Origin: Lepeophtheirus salmonis
Lineage: Eukaryota > Arthropoda > Copepoda > Siphonostomatoida > Caligidae
DNA: 64,000 nucleotides
Direction of reading: 5' to 3'
NCBI RefSeq assembly: GCF_016086655.4
Contig: NC_052138.2
Location: 30,949,403 to 31,013,402 of the forward strand
The translations under genes and the position numbers were made by a program. This document shows positions 22,051 to 34,545 of the stretch, one piece after another. Positions within the stretch are counted from its first letter, which is position 1. Every line of letters begins with the position of its first letter. The notes beneath the pieces are model-generated. The model ran no database searches and had not been told where the DNA came from. It was given only the letters and a program-made list of their open reading frames with translations.

Positions 22051-22829
22051 ATTTTAGCTTGCTTATTTTTTTACATACCAAAAGTGCTTAGAATTTACAA
22101 CTATAGCTATTCATATTTTTTTAATGCAAACAGGAAATAAGGGGTCCTACATCTGCCTAAGACCTCCATGAATGTATTTATTAATAATATTTTGAATTAA
22201 AGGTGAATTCTTAAAGTCAAATGTAAAAGGATATGAACATATTCAATGAAAAATAAAGCTATATATATTATTAAAACCAATTACTTACTTTAAGTTGTCT
22301 CTTTTTGATTCTATAAAAATTACAATTTTTTTTTTGTGATTTAGTCATGCTACTGAAAATTATGTGTCCCTGCTTTGTGTATACCAAATTATATTTACAA
22401 CTCATTAGTTGTCAAAACACTCAAATTTCTCTTGAAATTACAAAAATAAAATTTTATTTAACTAATAATTGTTATTCATTATGGCAAAGTTCAATTATAT
22501 CATTAAAAAATGGGAAAATAATTGTTTCAAATTATATTGACGGTTAATATTGTATATAATAGTTAGGAAACAACTCAATCTTTAATGGACCACTACAAAT
22601 TGTTTCCATTGCACAAATTGATACTCGGTGACTAAAAATTTGTTAATAATTATAAAAGAGTTATTAGACTGCTTCTGATTTATCAAAAATAATGTTACTC
22701 CATTTGTTCAACAACTATGTCTTCATCTAGGGTTTCGTTTTGCTATATTAATTCTCTTTGGACTTGAGCACATCTTACATAATAATCAAAAACAAGGCTC
22801 TTACTATTATTTTGACTAATAAACCAAAT
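22051..22829. other. AT-rich DNA without recognised genes
   Basis: The 66-codon frame at 22347-22547 is Ile/Asn/Lys-rich and has no recognisable domain. It is not called. Confidence 0.3.
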
Positions 22830-23025
22830 ACAAAAAACGATTCAAATTTTAATAATCATTATTATAAATTTTTTTACATAAAAAAAATATATATGAATAG
22901 CTAAGGATTTTGTCCCCATAATTTTTTTTATTTGAGATTTTTTTAACGAAATATTAATATTTGCAATTTTAACTTTTATCAACACCCCTCCCCAAAATAT
23001 AACCCTCCATTCCCCCTGACTCAAC
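22830..23025. repeat. Degenerate AT-rich repeat D, copy 3
   Basis: Short copy with GAATAGCTAAGGATTTTGTC, A/T tracts, and the GC-containing end CACCCCTCCCCAAAATATAA-CCCTCC. Confidence 0.4.
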
Positions 23026-24450
23026 ATTTTTTTAACGTACCTAAACAATAAAAATATTTCCAAAAGCATTGTTCAGTGGATAGTTTAAAACAATAATTTT
23101 TTAACTACTCATTATTTAAAAAAAAACAAAAAAAAATTATATTGTCAGCTTATAGTTGTTACTTAGTTATTAATTATTCATGTTGAAAGAGGGTGATTAC
23201 AGTAGCCAAGCATTATTTATGTGGAGTGGAATAATTAATTCAGCAACACAGAGGCTTCTGTGTAATTTTAATACTTAAATTATTGTTTTAAGCGATTTTT
23301 TTATTATTTAATTAAACAAAGTAATTATACAAGAGACAAGTTGGAGCAAAATTACCTTTTGTATAATATTCAACAGTTCTAGGACACTCTGCCAAAAAAA
23401 AAAAAACCATGAAAGCCTCTTTGTCAATTGTCATATAATTACTGCAATTATATGTAATTTTGATTTTCATTCATACCATTAACTACCAATAATGAATTTA
23501 CTCATTTCATTATTAGAATGCTCCAACAGATGGCTCGAATTACTCTTACAAACGTTCTAACAAAAATAATTACAATCGTTTAATAAATTACGGCCTAACA
23601 CAAAAATATAAAGTTTAATTTGTTTTCGATTGTCGATGTTTTGATTTCTAGGGTGAATATTTTTCGCATTGCTTTTCACAATGGATTGTACTCCTTGAGT
23701 AGCATAGGTTTCTCGTCCAATGATAAACCATCTTGAGAAATATTGAGTCAGAGAAAATAATTAATTCATAATCACTTCATCATTATATTTTGTGGCAAAA
23801 ATTTAAACATTTTATCTTTTAAAATTGGATACGTTCGAAGTAGTTTTAACATCCACATAAAAAAAAAATGAAAAAAAGATATATTATTTTTAAATTTTTT
23901 TATGTAGTTCAATGCACTATCTTCATTTTTAATTTTGCAGACTACTTATATACCAATGAAAATAATTATGCATGAAGTATTTACATATATAGGCTATACG
24001 TAAGAGACAGGAATACATATGTGGTTCGTCAAACCAAAATCAATCTGAAAATGAGAAATGTCCAACCTACTATTTTACTTCAAATTATTTCGGTGAAATA
24101 TTTAATGTATAACCTGATTTCTGGTATGGATTAACATGGAAGTTTGATACCCTTTAGCTATATTGAATAATTCTTCTACGAAATTTAATTTCCTATTTCG
24201 TATCTTACTTCATAAACAGTTTCCCTTATGATCCGTTGTCCAACAATGTGTACATTTGATTTTGACACTCCAAATTAGAGTAATTTATATTACTTTACCC
24301 ACTTGCAATGATCTTTAAGAGGATTTGGAGCTAATACAGTGTTTCTGAATGTTTGTGTATCCAAATTAGTTCTTAGGGAAGTTATTTTTTTTCCTTCAAA
24401 ATGAAAAATATATATTATATTTCTATATATATCAATTGAAAAAAGGAACT
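23026..24450. other. AT-rich DNA without recognised genes
   Basis: No credible frame and no named repeat. An A12 tract lies at about 23395-23406. Confidence 0.3.
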
Positions 24451-24451
24451 T

Positions 24452-24590
24452 CAATGAAACTTTTGAAATTCAGAAACACAACTTTAAAATTGAACCTTTT
24501 ATTATTATGTATCACATGAGAAAATGAGATTTAATAAAACTTTTAAAATTCAGCAACATAACTTTAAAGTTGGAACTTCTTAATTCTTTT
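24452..24590. repeat. Imperfect 80-bp tandem duplication
   Basis: CTTTTGAAATTCAGAAACAC-AACTTTAAAATTGAACC at about 24460 repeats, with several changes, as CTTTTAAAATTCAGCAACAT-AACTTTAAAGTTGGAAC 80 bp later. 24600-24830 then holds GTGACCTTTGACCTTTTAA-type sequence, a motif common in marine invertebrate repeats. Confidence 0.5.
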
Positions 24591-25453
24591 ACCAAAAGAG
24601 AATGTTGTTAAAAAAAGTCATTTTCAAATGACTATGAAGATCAAAAAACGCCCTATGAAGACTAAAAACTTACAGCCATTACTTTTTTAATCAAAATACA
24701 ACAAATCATCGAATTAACAAGTTGCCCTAAAAATGTGATAACCTAGTGGACACGATAAAAAAAAAGTTAGAATAAGTTGATATTTTTTGTGACCTTTGAC
24801 CTTTTAATATGACCTAAAAACTATATTTTATTAATTTAAAATATTATATAAATATTGCTTTTAGTATAAAAGGGCTCTAATGATCATGACATTCCCAAGT
24901 GTCTTCTTATTATAGAAAAATTAAAATAGTTGACCAACTAATTTGGTTCGTAGGATCCTTGCAATACCAAAAAGATTGCACCAATAGAAAAAAAAAAATT
25001 GATAAGGAAGGGAAAAACGGACTAGAAAATCAGTCCTATAACAGATTCAATACTAATAAACTATCAAAACTTCATGATGTAAGGGTGCATATTGCCCTTT
25101 AAAAGTTCTTTGTTATGACGTAAAACATCTAGAAATAATAAAAATAAAATTTTCACAATTTTTATTTTTTCTTTATCACAGCCTGTTTTTATGTTTACGC
25201 ACATAATATGTGTTTAGACTAACAAAACAACATCTTATAGCATCTGTTGTTTATCTTTTTTCTTTCTCCATTTGTAGGAGGTAATTAAGATTAGTTTCAC
25301 GAACATATTATTTATAATTAGAGTAATATTCTAATAAACTAATTAAACAATATGATTATTATTTTCTAGCCTTTCCATTAAAGGCTAACATGTTAAGAAC
25401 TTGTTTACTCAAATAAAGTATAATTCATGCCGTTTAGAGTTAACTACTCAGAG
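24591..25453. other. AT-rich DNA without recognised genes
   Basis: The 67-codon frame 24899-25102 shows no recognisable domain. Nothing else was seen. Confidence 0.3.
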
Positions 25454-26097
25454 CAGAGATGGACAACTTCCATGATAAAGAGGGCCAAAAAAAATTTATC
25501 ACTATCATTGGAGGGCCACATGACCATAACCTTCAAGCAACTGGATATGACGGACGCTGCAGATATATGTATAAATATCGGTATGTGTATTGTACCAACA
25601 TACAACTTTTTTCTGCATGTAAGTGCATTTTTACATGTTCTTAATAAGCAGGAAAGTCAAAACATTTCCTTTAAAAAAATTGGAGAAAGGAAATTTAATT
25701 CCTTCATATAAAAAAGTTTACTTAAAAAACTAACAGCAAATAGCTCACATTCAATAATGGCAACATTAATTGAACTTAATGAGAGACCTGTGGGTTTGCC
25801 TGCTGCTTTTCCCTTATAAATTTGTGAAGAGGTACTCTTCATCCCATTTTGGATTAAAAGTGTGAATTTATCTGTCATGTTTTCTCCATTTGCCACTGCT
25901 AGTGGCCATGGATCTTGACTCAAATGCAAAAATTAGCACAGGCTCGCTATTGCTTGTGTATAGCACCTTCTATTGGTCATCAGTGTAATTACACATTTAT
26001 TTCTTTTCTTTTCTTTTAATTATTATGAACTATTATTGATCTATTTGCAGGTCGCACTAAGTGAGGACGAGGGTCGTGTGCGGCCCATCCTTGACAT
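25454..26097 (+). mobile_element. hAT-like non-autonomous element
   Basis: The left end CAGAGATGGACAACTTC and the right end GCGGCCCATCCTTGACAT suggest hAT-type termini (consensus CAG.GATGGGCAA), and the interior has GAGGGCCACATG and GGGTCGTGTGCGGCCC words. It is about 640 bp. Two overlapping ORFs (25427-25711 forward, 25657-25929 reverse) lie within it but contain no recognised transposase motif. Assignment rests on the ends only. Confidence 0.4.
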
Positions 26098-26384
26098 AAA
26101 GAAAGGGGAAGAAAATGATAAAAGTAACTAAAAAATGAGAAATCCGTTCTATAGAAACTTACGTTAACAAGAATAATTGCATCAAATCATGAATTTATCT
26201 GATAAAATATTAATATATTTCGTTAACTATTTATTGATTAATATTCCAATTTAGAATAGAAATAAATAAATATACGTAGAATAAGGTTAATTAATCAAAT
26301 ACTATTAGTATTTGGTATTGTCCAGAGTAATTAGGCGTCGACTTAAAGACAAATCTTTAATAATAATCAAGAAAACTACATCAC
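26098..26384. other. Spacer; short repeat also seen at 8459
   Basis: AGTAATTAGGCGTCGACTTA-AAGACAAAT at 26326 resembles TCATTAGGCGTCGATTAATA-GACAAAT at 8464. No gene; the start of the 26312-26596 frame lies in this spacer. Confidence 0.3.
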
Positions 26385-26680
26385 AAATCCTCTCTGTTAC
26401 TCTTCCCTATACAAAAATCTGTATACTATATACATCAAGCAACATCAAAGACGTTTTTATCAGTCGGACGATAAAGGAATTCCAGGATTTACCAAGGGAC
26501 CATGTGTCAAAAGCCTGCTCACAGATTTGGCATAATATAGAGACTGAGATAATTGAGGCTGGGGGTAATTTTATTGAAAATAATAAATCAAATTAATCTT
26601 TCAGAATCTGGTTTTATTTTTTAATCTGATAACTGGGCGGAGAGAAAATTACGTGTAAAAAAAATCTTCCACACCCTGTA
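26385..26680 (+). mobile_element. mariner-like element family M3, copy A (3' end only)
   Basis: The last part of a 94-codon frame reads KEFQDLPRDHVSKACSQI, then ETEIIEAGGNFIE, the usual transposase C-terminus (F..L....V.KAC..F...IEAVI.A.G.FIE). The terminal repeat CCACACCCTGTA follows at 26669-26680, the inverse of the left ends of copies B and C. The 5' portion is absent. Confidence 0.7.
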
Positions 26681-26689
26681 CATAGGATT

Positions 26690-27414
26690 CAAGAATATAA
26701 AACGATGAAAAGAATCCTAGAACGTATAATACTCGAGTATTTTATGTTTTAGCCGGATATCTCATACTTTAAACTTAAGGTATATTTTCTATTTGAAAGA
26801 GGTTATGCTGGACAGCTGAATTGACGTAGTTAGTAACCACGTCATTTTAGCTGCTGTAGTTTGCGTTAAAGACCGATTAGCATCGGTCCTAGGACTAGCA
26901 AACTTTATTAAAACCTGATTTCAGTCTTTTTCGTCCAATTCAATACTATCAATACTAGTTTTTATGGGTTATTTTTTTGCGTATACTTTAGACATTTTTG
27001 AGTTACAATATATAATTCAAATACTTGTGTTGTTTTTGTAAACAAACTATTATTGGCTCTCAAATCGGTCACATAATATTATTTAAGGTACAGTAATTAA
27101 CTTAAACTTTTATAACAAACAAACAAATTAAAATATCATATGAAGAATTTGTGAGTGAAAAATAGATTTGGAATGGTTTAAGTTAATTTAAACAGTCTAA
27201 AGTCAATTATAATAATATTTGCATTTTTGATTTGCAAAACCTTGATTGGAAAAGAGGAAAATAATGAGCTTTTAATTGATAAAGAAAAACCCCAAAGTTA
27301 ACGTGTTTCAAATTTGCAAAATTTAAATATTACATTTTCTAGTAAAAAGGAAAAATTGCTTTTATTTGGTGGGGGCTAAAACCCACTCCCAACCACCCTC
27401 CACGCCCCTGTGGT
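26690..27414. other. DNA with a repeat-B fragment; no gene
   Basis: A repeat-B fragment (CATCGGTCCTAGGACTAGCA) lies at about 26882-26901. The end of a repeat-D-like element (GGTGGGGGCTAAAACCCACT-CCC) lies at about 27368-27390. Confidence 0.35.
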
Positions 27415-27562
27415 ATGTCATTACTAGCTACGAGTATCTATGAGATAAAGGTAATACACTAATTCTATAGATAGGAATTATAACAAGGGGGATCCCTCAG
27501 TTCTACTCCGAGTCTAAGAGGAACTTATTGATATTCATAGCCCCACAACAAATCCTCAGTGA
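27415..27562 (-). repeat. MITE-A copy 10, partial
   Basis: Has ACGAGTATCTATGAGATAAA, ATAGATAGGAATTATAACAA, TTCTACTCCGAGTCTAAGAG, CATAGCCCCACAACAAATCC and the family flank GTGATTATTTCATATTTATT afterwards. Confidence 0.6.
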
Positions 27563-27707
27563 TTATTTCATATTTATTTTTTCCCCTTCAACAAAAGAAT
27601 AATGATGACTTTGGTCAATAGAAAAATTCTTTTCAGGTAGTCTTTACAAAAAGAAGAAAATCTTCATATTTTTTTAACCTCTGGCTAATTTTGCTCAAAT
27701 GAAAGTT

Positions 27708-28049
27708 CTATACTATAGTTAACATTTTTAAATCATGTTTCTGTAATAGTTCAGATGGATTCAACTTTTTAAGCAGTAAAAAACTTTTGATAGCCATCGG
27801 GGGCGGTCTATAGCAACCAAGTGACATAAATTTTACACCTAGTGGATGCTCATCACTAAGGAATATAACACCAGGTGTTAATGAATTCTTTATAGTCATG
27901 TTGAGTAAGATTTTTTCCATACATTTCTTCTCATAATGAAGGGTTTCTTGTCCCACCTCTTCTAAAAAACTAGCTATTTCACAATCTTCAGTACCAGTAT
28001 CATACTTATATGTGTTAATAGATGGTAATTTTCTCGAAATATTTGACAT
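27708..28049 (-). CDS. Unrecognised 113-codon open frame, possible exon
   Basis: I do not recognise it. The frame starts at ATG 28047-28049; upstream it stays open to a stop near 28100. The protein has a mixed, non-repetitive composition: an acidic segment (TGTEDCEIASFLEEVGQE), KILLNMTIKNSLTPGVIFL, a PPP motif (GCYRPPPMA) and a Lys/Leu-rich tail (LLLKKLNPSELLQKHDLK). It has no signal peptide or membrane segment. It is among the few frames here outside the recognised repeats with balanced amino-acid use. No splice sites or poly-A signal clearly frame it. It could be a real exon, a fragment of an unrecognised transposon protein, or chance. Confidence 0.25.
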   Translation of the reverse strand: MSNISRKLPSINTYKYDTGTEDCEIASFLEEVGQETLHYEKKCMEKILLNMTIKNSLTPGVIFLSDEHPLGVKFMSLGCYRPPPMAIKSFLLLKKLNPSELLQKHDLKMLTIV

Positions 28050-28109
28050 CAGGAGAAGACGTAGGTCAAAGACGTGATTGGAATGCTGTGCTTATGATTA
28101 ATTCTATAA

Positions 28110-28957
28110 TATTGTGTCTACAAACAAGAAGTTAAAGGATTTTTCCTAGTTTTTTTTTCTGAAGAAGAGCACATTCCTGCTCGTATTTGAATTTGTTGTA
28201 TCAAAGAACACGCCTTGAATTTGATTACGTATTTTTCTTCATGAAAAAATTGAGCTCAATAGCAGTGCTCAGAAATTTTATCATAGTTTTAAATAAAATA
28301 TGGTTTTGTTACTTTATTATTGATTCAAATCTGACCATTTATACCTTTTGGATCAAAGGAAGGTCAGAAAAATCCAACATCTTTGCAATAAGTATTTTTT
28401 TAAATACCTAATTACGAATTATTAAATAGATTTAGCTTATAAAGTAATCTTATTCGAAAAAAGTCAGTAAAGGGCAAATTTATCTTAACTTAAGCTGATT
28501 TTTCTATTTTGAGTAATAAATTAACCATTGCTAAGAATTTGGGACACTTAAATTGTTTAAATCAATATCATTTCTCTTAACGAGCATCAGATGGATATAC
28601 AGAAAAAAATGCAAGTTATGGTAGTCTTTTCTCTTTTGGACCAATTAGTACAAAATGTTCGTAAAAAAAACTTTAATATATTTTTTATAGTAAATTTAAT
28701 TTACTAAATGTCTTGTTTTATAACATTTGTTGTATCACGAATTGTCGAGATGATATTTTAGTAAAAAAAAACTCAAGTTAAAAAAAATTATTTAATTTCA
28801 CAACTTTTCAGTCTTTGAGCTACCTCTAAAATTTTTCTAATCGTTCAAAATTTGTATACAATATCTTTAGTCTAAACGAAAACATTCACAACCCTTGCAG
28901 TTCCACATTTCTCAAATTAAAAAAATAATCTCCACCCTAATGTGTATATATATTATA
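28110..28957. other. AT-rich DNA without recognised genes
   Basis: The 74-codon frame 28187-28411 is Phe/Ile-rich and not called. Confidence 0.3.
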
Positions 28958-28958
28958 T

Positions 28959-29640
28959 ATAGGGTGTGCAAACTTTCTATGGCACCAATTTGGTGATTCT
29001 CTTGGGGAAATGCAGGTATTTGGGAGTTGATTTTTTTTGAAATTGTTAAATAGTTTGTTTAAACCTGCAATAGTTGAAAAAAAATGGAATTATTTGACGA
29101 GTTTGTTATCCAAAATATTTGGCAAAGACACGACACTCTCCTTAGAATCCGCACCGGGTGCGACAACATAACAATTATTCGTACTCTGGGACTCTGTGGG
29201 ACGTTCGTTCTCAAGGTTAGGAGGGAACTAGAGGCCTCGAAAGGATTCAACTTCCTCCCAAACCTAAAAAAAAGTCTCAAATGATCCCAAGACAATTTTG
29301 ACGACTTCCTCTGGATGGTATTTTGGCCTCCAAACTCACCAGATATGAATCTGATATATTTTTTTTTGTGTATATTGCGATAAAACGAAAAACCAACCGA
29401 ACTCCCTATATTACCAAACACGTATTTATATTTTTTGTCCGGAAGGAATTCCAGGATTTTCATAGAAACCAAGTGGTGAAAGCCTGCTCGCACTTTCAGC
29501 CTTGTATAAAGACTGTAATTGTGGCTGTAGGGTATTTTATTAAATAAACTAATTAAACTTTCAGAATATGGTTCAATTTGTTAATTTGATAACTCGTTAG
29601 AGAGAAAAAATTGTTTTTGAAAAAAAAAAAGATCCTGTTT
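28959..29640 (+). mobile_element. mariner-like element family M3, copy B, internally deleted
   Basis: The left end is AGGGTGTGCAAACTTTCTAT (28961) and the right end GATCCTGTTT (29631). The N-terminal helix-turn-helix is at 29084-29270 (IWQRHDTLLRIRTGCDNITI, FVLKVRRELEASKGFNFLPN). After AAGTCTCAAATGATCCCAAG it jumps to DNFDDF...FWPPNSPDMNLIYFFL, where the catalytic Asp position (normally NPLDYF) has become Tyr. It then runs EFQDFHRNQVVKACSHF and KTVIVAVGYF. It is about 680 bp against about 1.3 kb when intact. Copy C at 43143 has the same layout and the same deletion junction. Confidence 0.8.
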
Positions 29641-30839
29641 AGAGGCCAGATAGCTTGCGGACCGTGTATTTATAATAGTAAAATAATTAAAAAATATAGC
29701 TTTCTGTATAAATAAATAGATGGACAAAATTAATCAATTGACAATTTATTTTTTGATTATACATATGTTGTAATATAATCAATTTTTACTATTTCAAAGT
29801 TAAGAATAAGAGAATAACAAGTATTAACTCGACCAAACCGGCTTTCTATGTTTAATGAAAAGATGGAAAGCAGGAAATAACTTATAACTACTACAAATAT
29901 AACCCATAACTCTCTTTATCACATGTTACTCTATTGATTAATTGAGCTCAGAGGAACTCATAATATCAATTGATATAATATTATGTACTTCTAAGATATG
30001 ATTTACTGTTTTTATTGATAAAAACATTCATTATACATTTCAGAGTGGTCCAACATTAGAGTGTCACTAATAAAGGCACAGCCATTTAATTATGGCTTGT
30101 ACCAGAATATGTATAAATACTTTTTTACAAGTTTAATATTGTCCTACCATTGACCAATAATGTCCTTGTACTTATTATGAACAACTTTGCGGAGATGCAT
30201 CTTACTGCTAGGCGTACAACATATTTCTGATTATGTTCTTTATTTTTCTTAGTGGCTGCCACAAGGGAGTCATTGCTCAGCAGGGAAACTATATTGGCAT
30301 CCCCTTCAATCATGGAGGTGCTTGACTCCCCCTTCCCCCAAAGTCCAGGATTTTTTGTCGTTAACACTTTGCAGGAAAAACTTCAAATGTCAAAACCGTT
30401 AAAAAATATATATTTTTAAAATGTCCTTTCCTAAAAAAGGGTCATTTGGTCAAATTCAAGGTAAATCTTAACTAAGGCCCACATAGAGTCACCCTTATGA
30501 GATAGGCCAAAGTTTTTTTGTGCCAAAAGTGTTCAAACTTGTTTTTATAACATTCTTGAGCTTTAATTTTTAAATATTTTTGATTGAAATAAGGAAATCT
30601 CTACGAAAAATATTATCTATGATGCTTGAGAGTTGCTTAACTTTATTAATTTGTAAACAAAGCGTTAAAGAGTCTTGCGGTAAAATAATACATCTCCAGG
30701 AATGATAATATTATTTAGTATAAAATCAAGAGGTGAACAATGTTTTAAATTAACTTCACCAAAAACAACATGTGCATTATATCAGGAGTATTTTGTATCT
30801 TAAATATATATTATAATATCAACAGTTAGTTCTCAAGGT
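29641..30839. other. DNA without recognised genes
   Basis: The 80-codon minus-strand frame 30125-30367 has a normal composition but no recognisable domain and no splice context. It is left out as a gene. No named repeat seen. Confidence 0.3.
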
Positions 30840-31200
30840 GTCCTCCTTCTGCGACTACTATGACCTAAGGTCATAGTAAAGGCCTTACACTCTTTGATGA
30901 CATAGTCATTGGATATATCAACCAACTCCTTTTTCAAAAGAGGCTTTCAGAGAACCAATGTTGAGATGGGGGATATTGGGTGGCTTGATCTCCACGAAGC
31001 CCCATACTTCATAGTCTGGTAATGAGGTAGGCAACTGGTTTGGAGGCCATACATCTGTGAAGTTTTCTATGCACCAAGCTTATGACAAGGTTCGGAGTCA
31101 TGTCGTAATCTTCTTCGGGGTAGCTGCAGTCCAACCAATATCTCTTACTTTCCTTTCATGACCTCATGACAAAGTGATCGGGGCGGGAAAATATCTACAG
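30840..31200 (-). pseudogene. mariner-like transposase C-terminal fragment (M5)
   Basis: On the minus strand, from about 31090 down, it reads ENFTDVWPPNQLPTSLPDYE, VWGFVEIKPPNIPHLNIGSL and KASFEKGVG, then broken frames ending near 30840. This matches the mariner pattern WPP.SPDLNP.DY.VWG.VE.K....H.NI.SLKAS.EK. The catalytic Asp is kept (PDYEVWG). The upstream part to about 31400 may be more of the same element (frame 31145-31393) but is too decayed to say. Confidence 0.65.
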
Positions 31201-31399
31201 TCCTTTGTATCATTGCCTCCATTATTGTTGTTTTTTGTTTGACGTATTGCAACCAATAGTACATTTTAAAAAACTGATACAATTTGGTGTTCATAATCCA
31301 ACATCGATTGTAAGTAATAATGCCTCCTTGGATCATTGTGAAAATTATTTTCAGCTTGTAAAATTTTTTAAAACATAAAGTAAAGATTGCCACACCACC

Positions 31400-33019
31400 T
31401 TCCGGATAATATTATTTTAGTTCCTTCATGCCTTATTTTATGACGTCAAAGTTAATGAGACAATCATTAAATATATTTATTCTTCTGACATAATTCTTTC
31501 ATTATTTTCAGGCCTAGGGAAAACTTGTTGTAATACTTTTTTTTTAAATTTTTGTTATTGAACTAAAAATATAATTCAATATATTCGTATTTGAATAATT
31601 ATTGATAAAAACAATAACAATTTTTGTAAAAAATCTTTCATATTCTGAACTGTAAAGTGGTTCAAGGACCTCTAAATATTAACATCTTTAATTTTTGCAA
31701 TTAATAAATTAATCTGAATATCAAAATGAACAAGTATAGAGAGCTCATATTTGCTGTGAATATTTGTGTAGTCTCTATGTGTTTATTATACGTGTCGACA
31801 TAATTTTCATGCAATAAAAACACGTATACTAAAAAAAAAAAGTTCAGAGAGTCTGATCCAAAAAAATTAAAATCGAATGCTCCCATCTTATGGATTGGCC
31901 TTCAAATTTAAATATATGACTTTTCAACACTAAATCAAATTAGAATAATGATTACTAAAATTAAAAATTATCCTCGATTTTTGTAAATAAAATATTTTGA
32001 TTTATCCTTTGAAGACACCAAAAATTGCGCATAAAAGTAGCTAAAAGTCCCAATCATATTGAAAATAAAATATATTATATTTAAAAGGTCATATCGTACC
32101 CGAAAAAAGTATCATCAGCAAAATGTATTTTCTGAATTGTAGTAAATATTATTTTTTATTTAATCTCATACTTGATCTAAATATGTTTATAAATTATTGG
32201 GTTTTATGCGTATTTATAAAGTAGAAATTATATCGGGAATTTTTGCATTTCTTGATATTTATTCATGTTTTTTTTTTGTGGTGATACATCTCATACTAGG
32301 TAGTTGTATTTTTCCATGATTTTGTTAATACTTTACATATATGTTGGCCATTGTGTTATATCAATAATAATAAAAAAATGGACATAAAAAAGTTGACGTT
32401 TCCAAGCCATAATATCTACATTTATGACTATACATAAACTTTTTACTCAAATTATTTTCCCTATAAAAAAGTGTCAAATGGGCGTCACACAATGCAAAAG
32501 TATGGGAAGCCATTTTTAAATTTGCTTTGTAAGGAAAAAAAATGGGAAACCATATAGCAATAATGAACGAATTATTTTTTTAATAAAAATGAACTATCAT
32601 CGCTTTTCATGAGGGATGTCATTACCTACTCAGGAGTATATTTGACTTTTTCATTTGAAAGGACTTGATTGACTCAATGAGGTGTAACAAGAAGCCTACT
32701 TTTTACCGAATAAATGACAATTTATTCATTGAAGAAATCATCGGAGGAGATAATCCAAACACCTTATTGATTTATATCTTACTCATGTATTTGATTTACT
32801 CTGGTAAATCACCTCTATCTTTTCAAATAAACAAATACATATTCCTTTCATCTGTTTTCATGAGTTGACTCTTGTATAATTTCAAACAGCTGACTCTACA
32901 CACTATGAACTTAAGAAGAGTATTACGTCGGATTTAGTGAAAGTAATATTTATTTACAATAATAATATCTAGATAATAAATTTATACATAATAATTAAAA
33001 GTTGGAAACAAGCAAAATA
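31400..33019. other. AT-rich DNA without recognised genes
   Basis: No credible gene. Frames 31701-31886 (minus) and 32665-32868 (plus) are short and Phe/Tyr/Ile-rich. Confidence 0.3.
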
Positions 33020-33660
33020 CAGAAGGCTTGATGACACATGTTTCTTCCAATGATTCTCTTCCTTTGGCTAGTGGAGCTTGCATATGGATACAAAATCTGA
33101 AGGTAATAGTCATGGTAGTTAACTCCGCAGTGAAGTAGAACGGAGAGTAGGGTTTTGCCTCTATTTGTTATTACTCACCAGGATTACGTGAAAAGTTACG
33201 TATCAAAACTATCGGATTTTGGTGAATAGAAGGTATGATTCAGCCCGTAGGATCTATTGGATATAAAAACCAGACTCAGTGAGGGTATAGGTGACCATTA
33301 GTCGTTTTAGTAAGGTACACCTTATTTAACAGCATTGAGTACGTGGGTAACCATTCATATACCAATTCCCACTTCAAGTACGAGATGTATACCTTTCAAC
33401 AGGATGGCAATTGTTCTTAAACGTTGTATGTAACTCTACCATAGCTTTTAGAGCAACTACCTTTAGCCTCCATCTAGTTCAAATTGGGATCCGATGGATT
33501 TTTCGAACCTGGTTCATTTTGGAGGACAGGGTCTGCAAGTGGCTTCATTCTAATATGGATACACCAAAAGCATCCCTAATTTAGGAATGGGGCAACATTT
33601 CGATATGGATGGCACTGTGATCCTCCCCTAACAGACTCAAAGGTGTAGTTTTGGCAAAAG
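33020..33660 (+). pseudogene. mariner-like transposase relic (M6)
   Basis: Composition is less AT-rich than its surroundings. In broken frames it shows YTFQQDG (second catalytic Asp, GAT 33403-33405). NWDPMDFSNLVHFGG follows at about 33484-33530, matching NPMDFS.W and keeping the third Asp. Then the other frame gives LEDRVCKWLHSNMDTPKASL, EWGNIS and a decayed C-terminus. Many frameshifts and stops are present. No terminal repeats were found. Confidence 0.6.
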
Positions 33661-33839
33661 GAGATAATTTTGAATATTTTTTTTCTCATTATTAATATGA
33701 TATTCAGTAATATTCATGCAAAATTTTAAGTTACTAATATTATATAAATAAAAAAGTCATATAAGATGGCATTATTCAGGGTCAACTTTAAATATTTTTC
33801 CTGCTCTAGGAACTACCGAGTCAGAGGTATTCACAGGAT
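33661..33839. other. AT-rich spacer
   Basis: Nothing recognised. Confidence 0.25.
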
Positions 33840-34545
33840 TATATCAATATATTATTTTTTATTGATTTTTTTTGAGAATTCTGAATTTGAAATATATGGA
33901 AAAAAATATTAAAAATAATTAAAGTATTAGTTTTTAGAAATTTTTTTCTTATAATTAAATTTTTGATTTTTTTTCACAAATATTCACAAAAATTGAAATT
34001 TATGGAAAAAAATATTAAAAAGTATTGAATTATTAGTTTTAAAAAATTCAAATAATTAATTTTTGGAATCTTTTTTTTGAAAAATCCACAACCATTCGCA
34101 AAAAATTAATTTTGTAGGAAATTTTTTTCAAAAAATCATAGCTTTTCTCTAAAAATTAAAAAAACCCACGCCTCTTGACAAACAATTAAACTTTCAAGAA
34201 AAAAATAAGAAATATTCTCAGTTATTCTCAAAGAATTAATTAAAAAAAAAATAATTCAGAAATAAAATTCCATATATAAAATTTAAAAAAAAAATATATA
34301 TATATAATTATTAAATTTGTAGGAGACAAATTTCAAAATCCATAGCTATTCGTTGAATTTTTTTTTGAAATAAAAATTTTAAATATTAATTTTTGAAATA
34401 AAAATTTGAAACATTAGTTTTTGAAATAAAAATACCAAATATCAAATTTACTAGTAAAAAGCAAATATCTTTTAATTCGGGGGCGATAGCTACAGTCTCT
34501 CCAACCTATCCCTTACAGATGCCCCTCCGAGCATCAAACCTACGC
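33840..34545. repeat. Degenerate AT-rich repeat D, copy 4 (longest)
   Basis: About 600 bp of imperfect A/T tracts with internal repetition (GAAATTTATGGAAAAAAATA twice, near 33890 and 33995; AAATATTAGTTTTTGAAAT repeated near 34385 and 34408). It ends at the GC-containing GGGGGCGATAGCTACAGTCT...GATGCCCCTCCGAGC. The internal repeats suggest slippage growth. Confidence 0.5.

Noticed and set aside
25657..25929. 90-codon minus-strand frame (QDPWPLAVANGENMTDKF) as a host exon
   Set aside because: It lies inside a hAT-like non-autonomous element and matches no domain I know. I kept it as part of that element.
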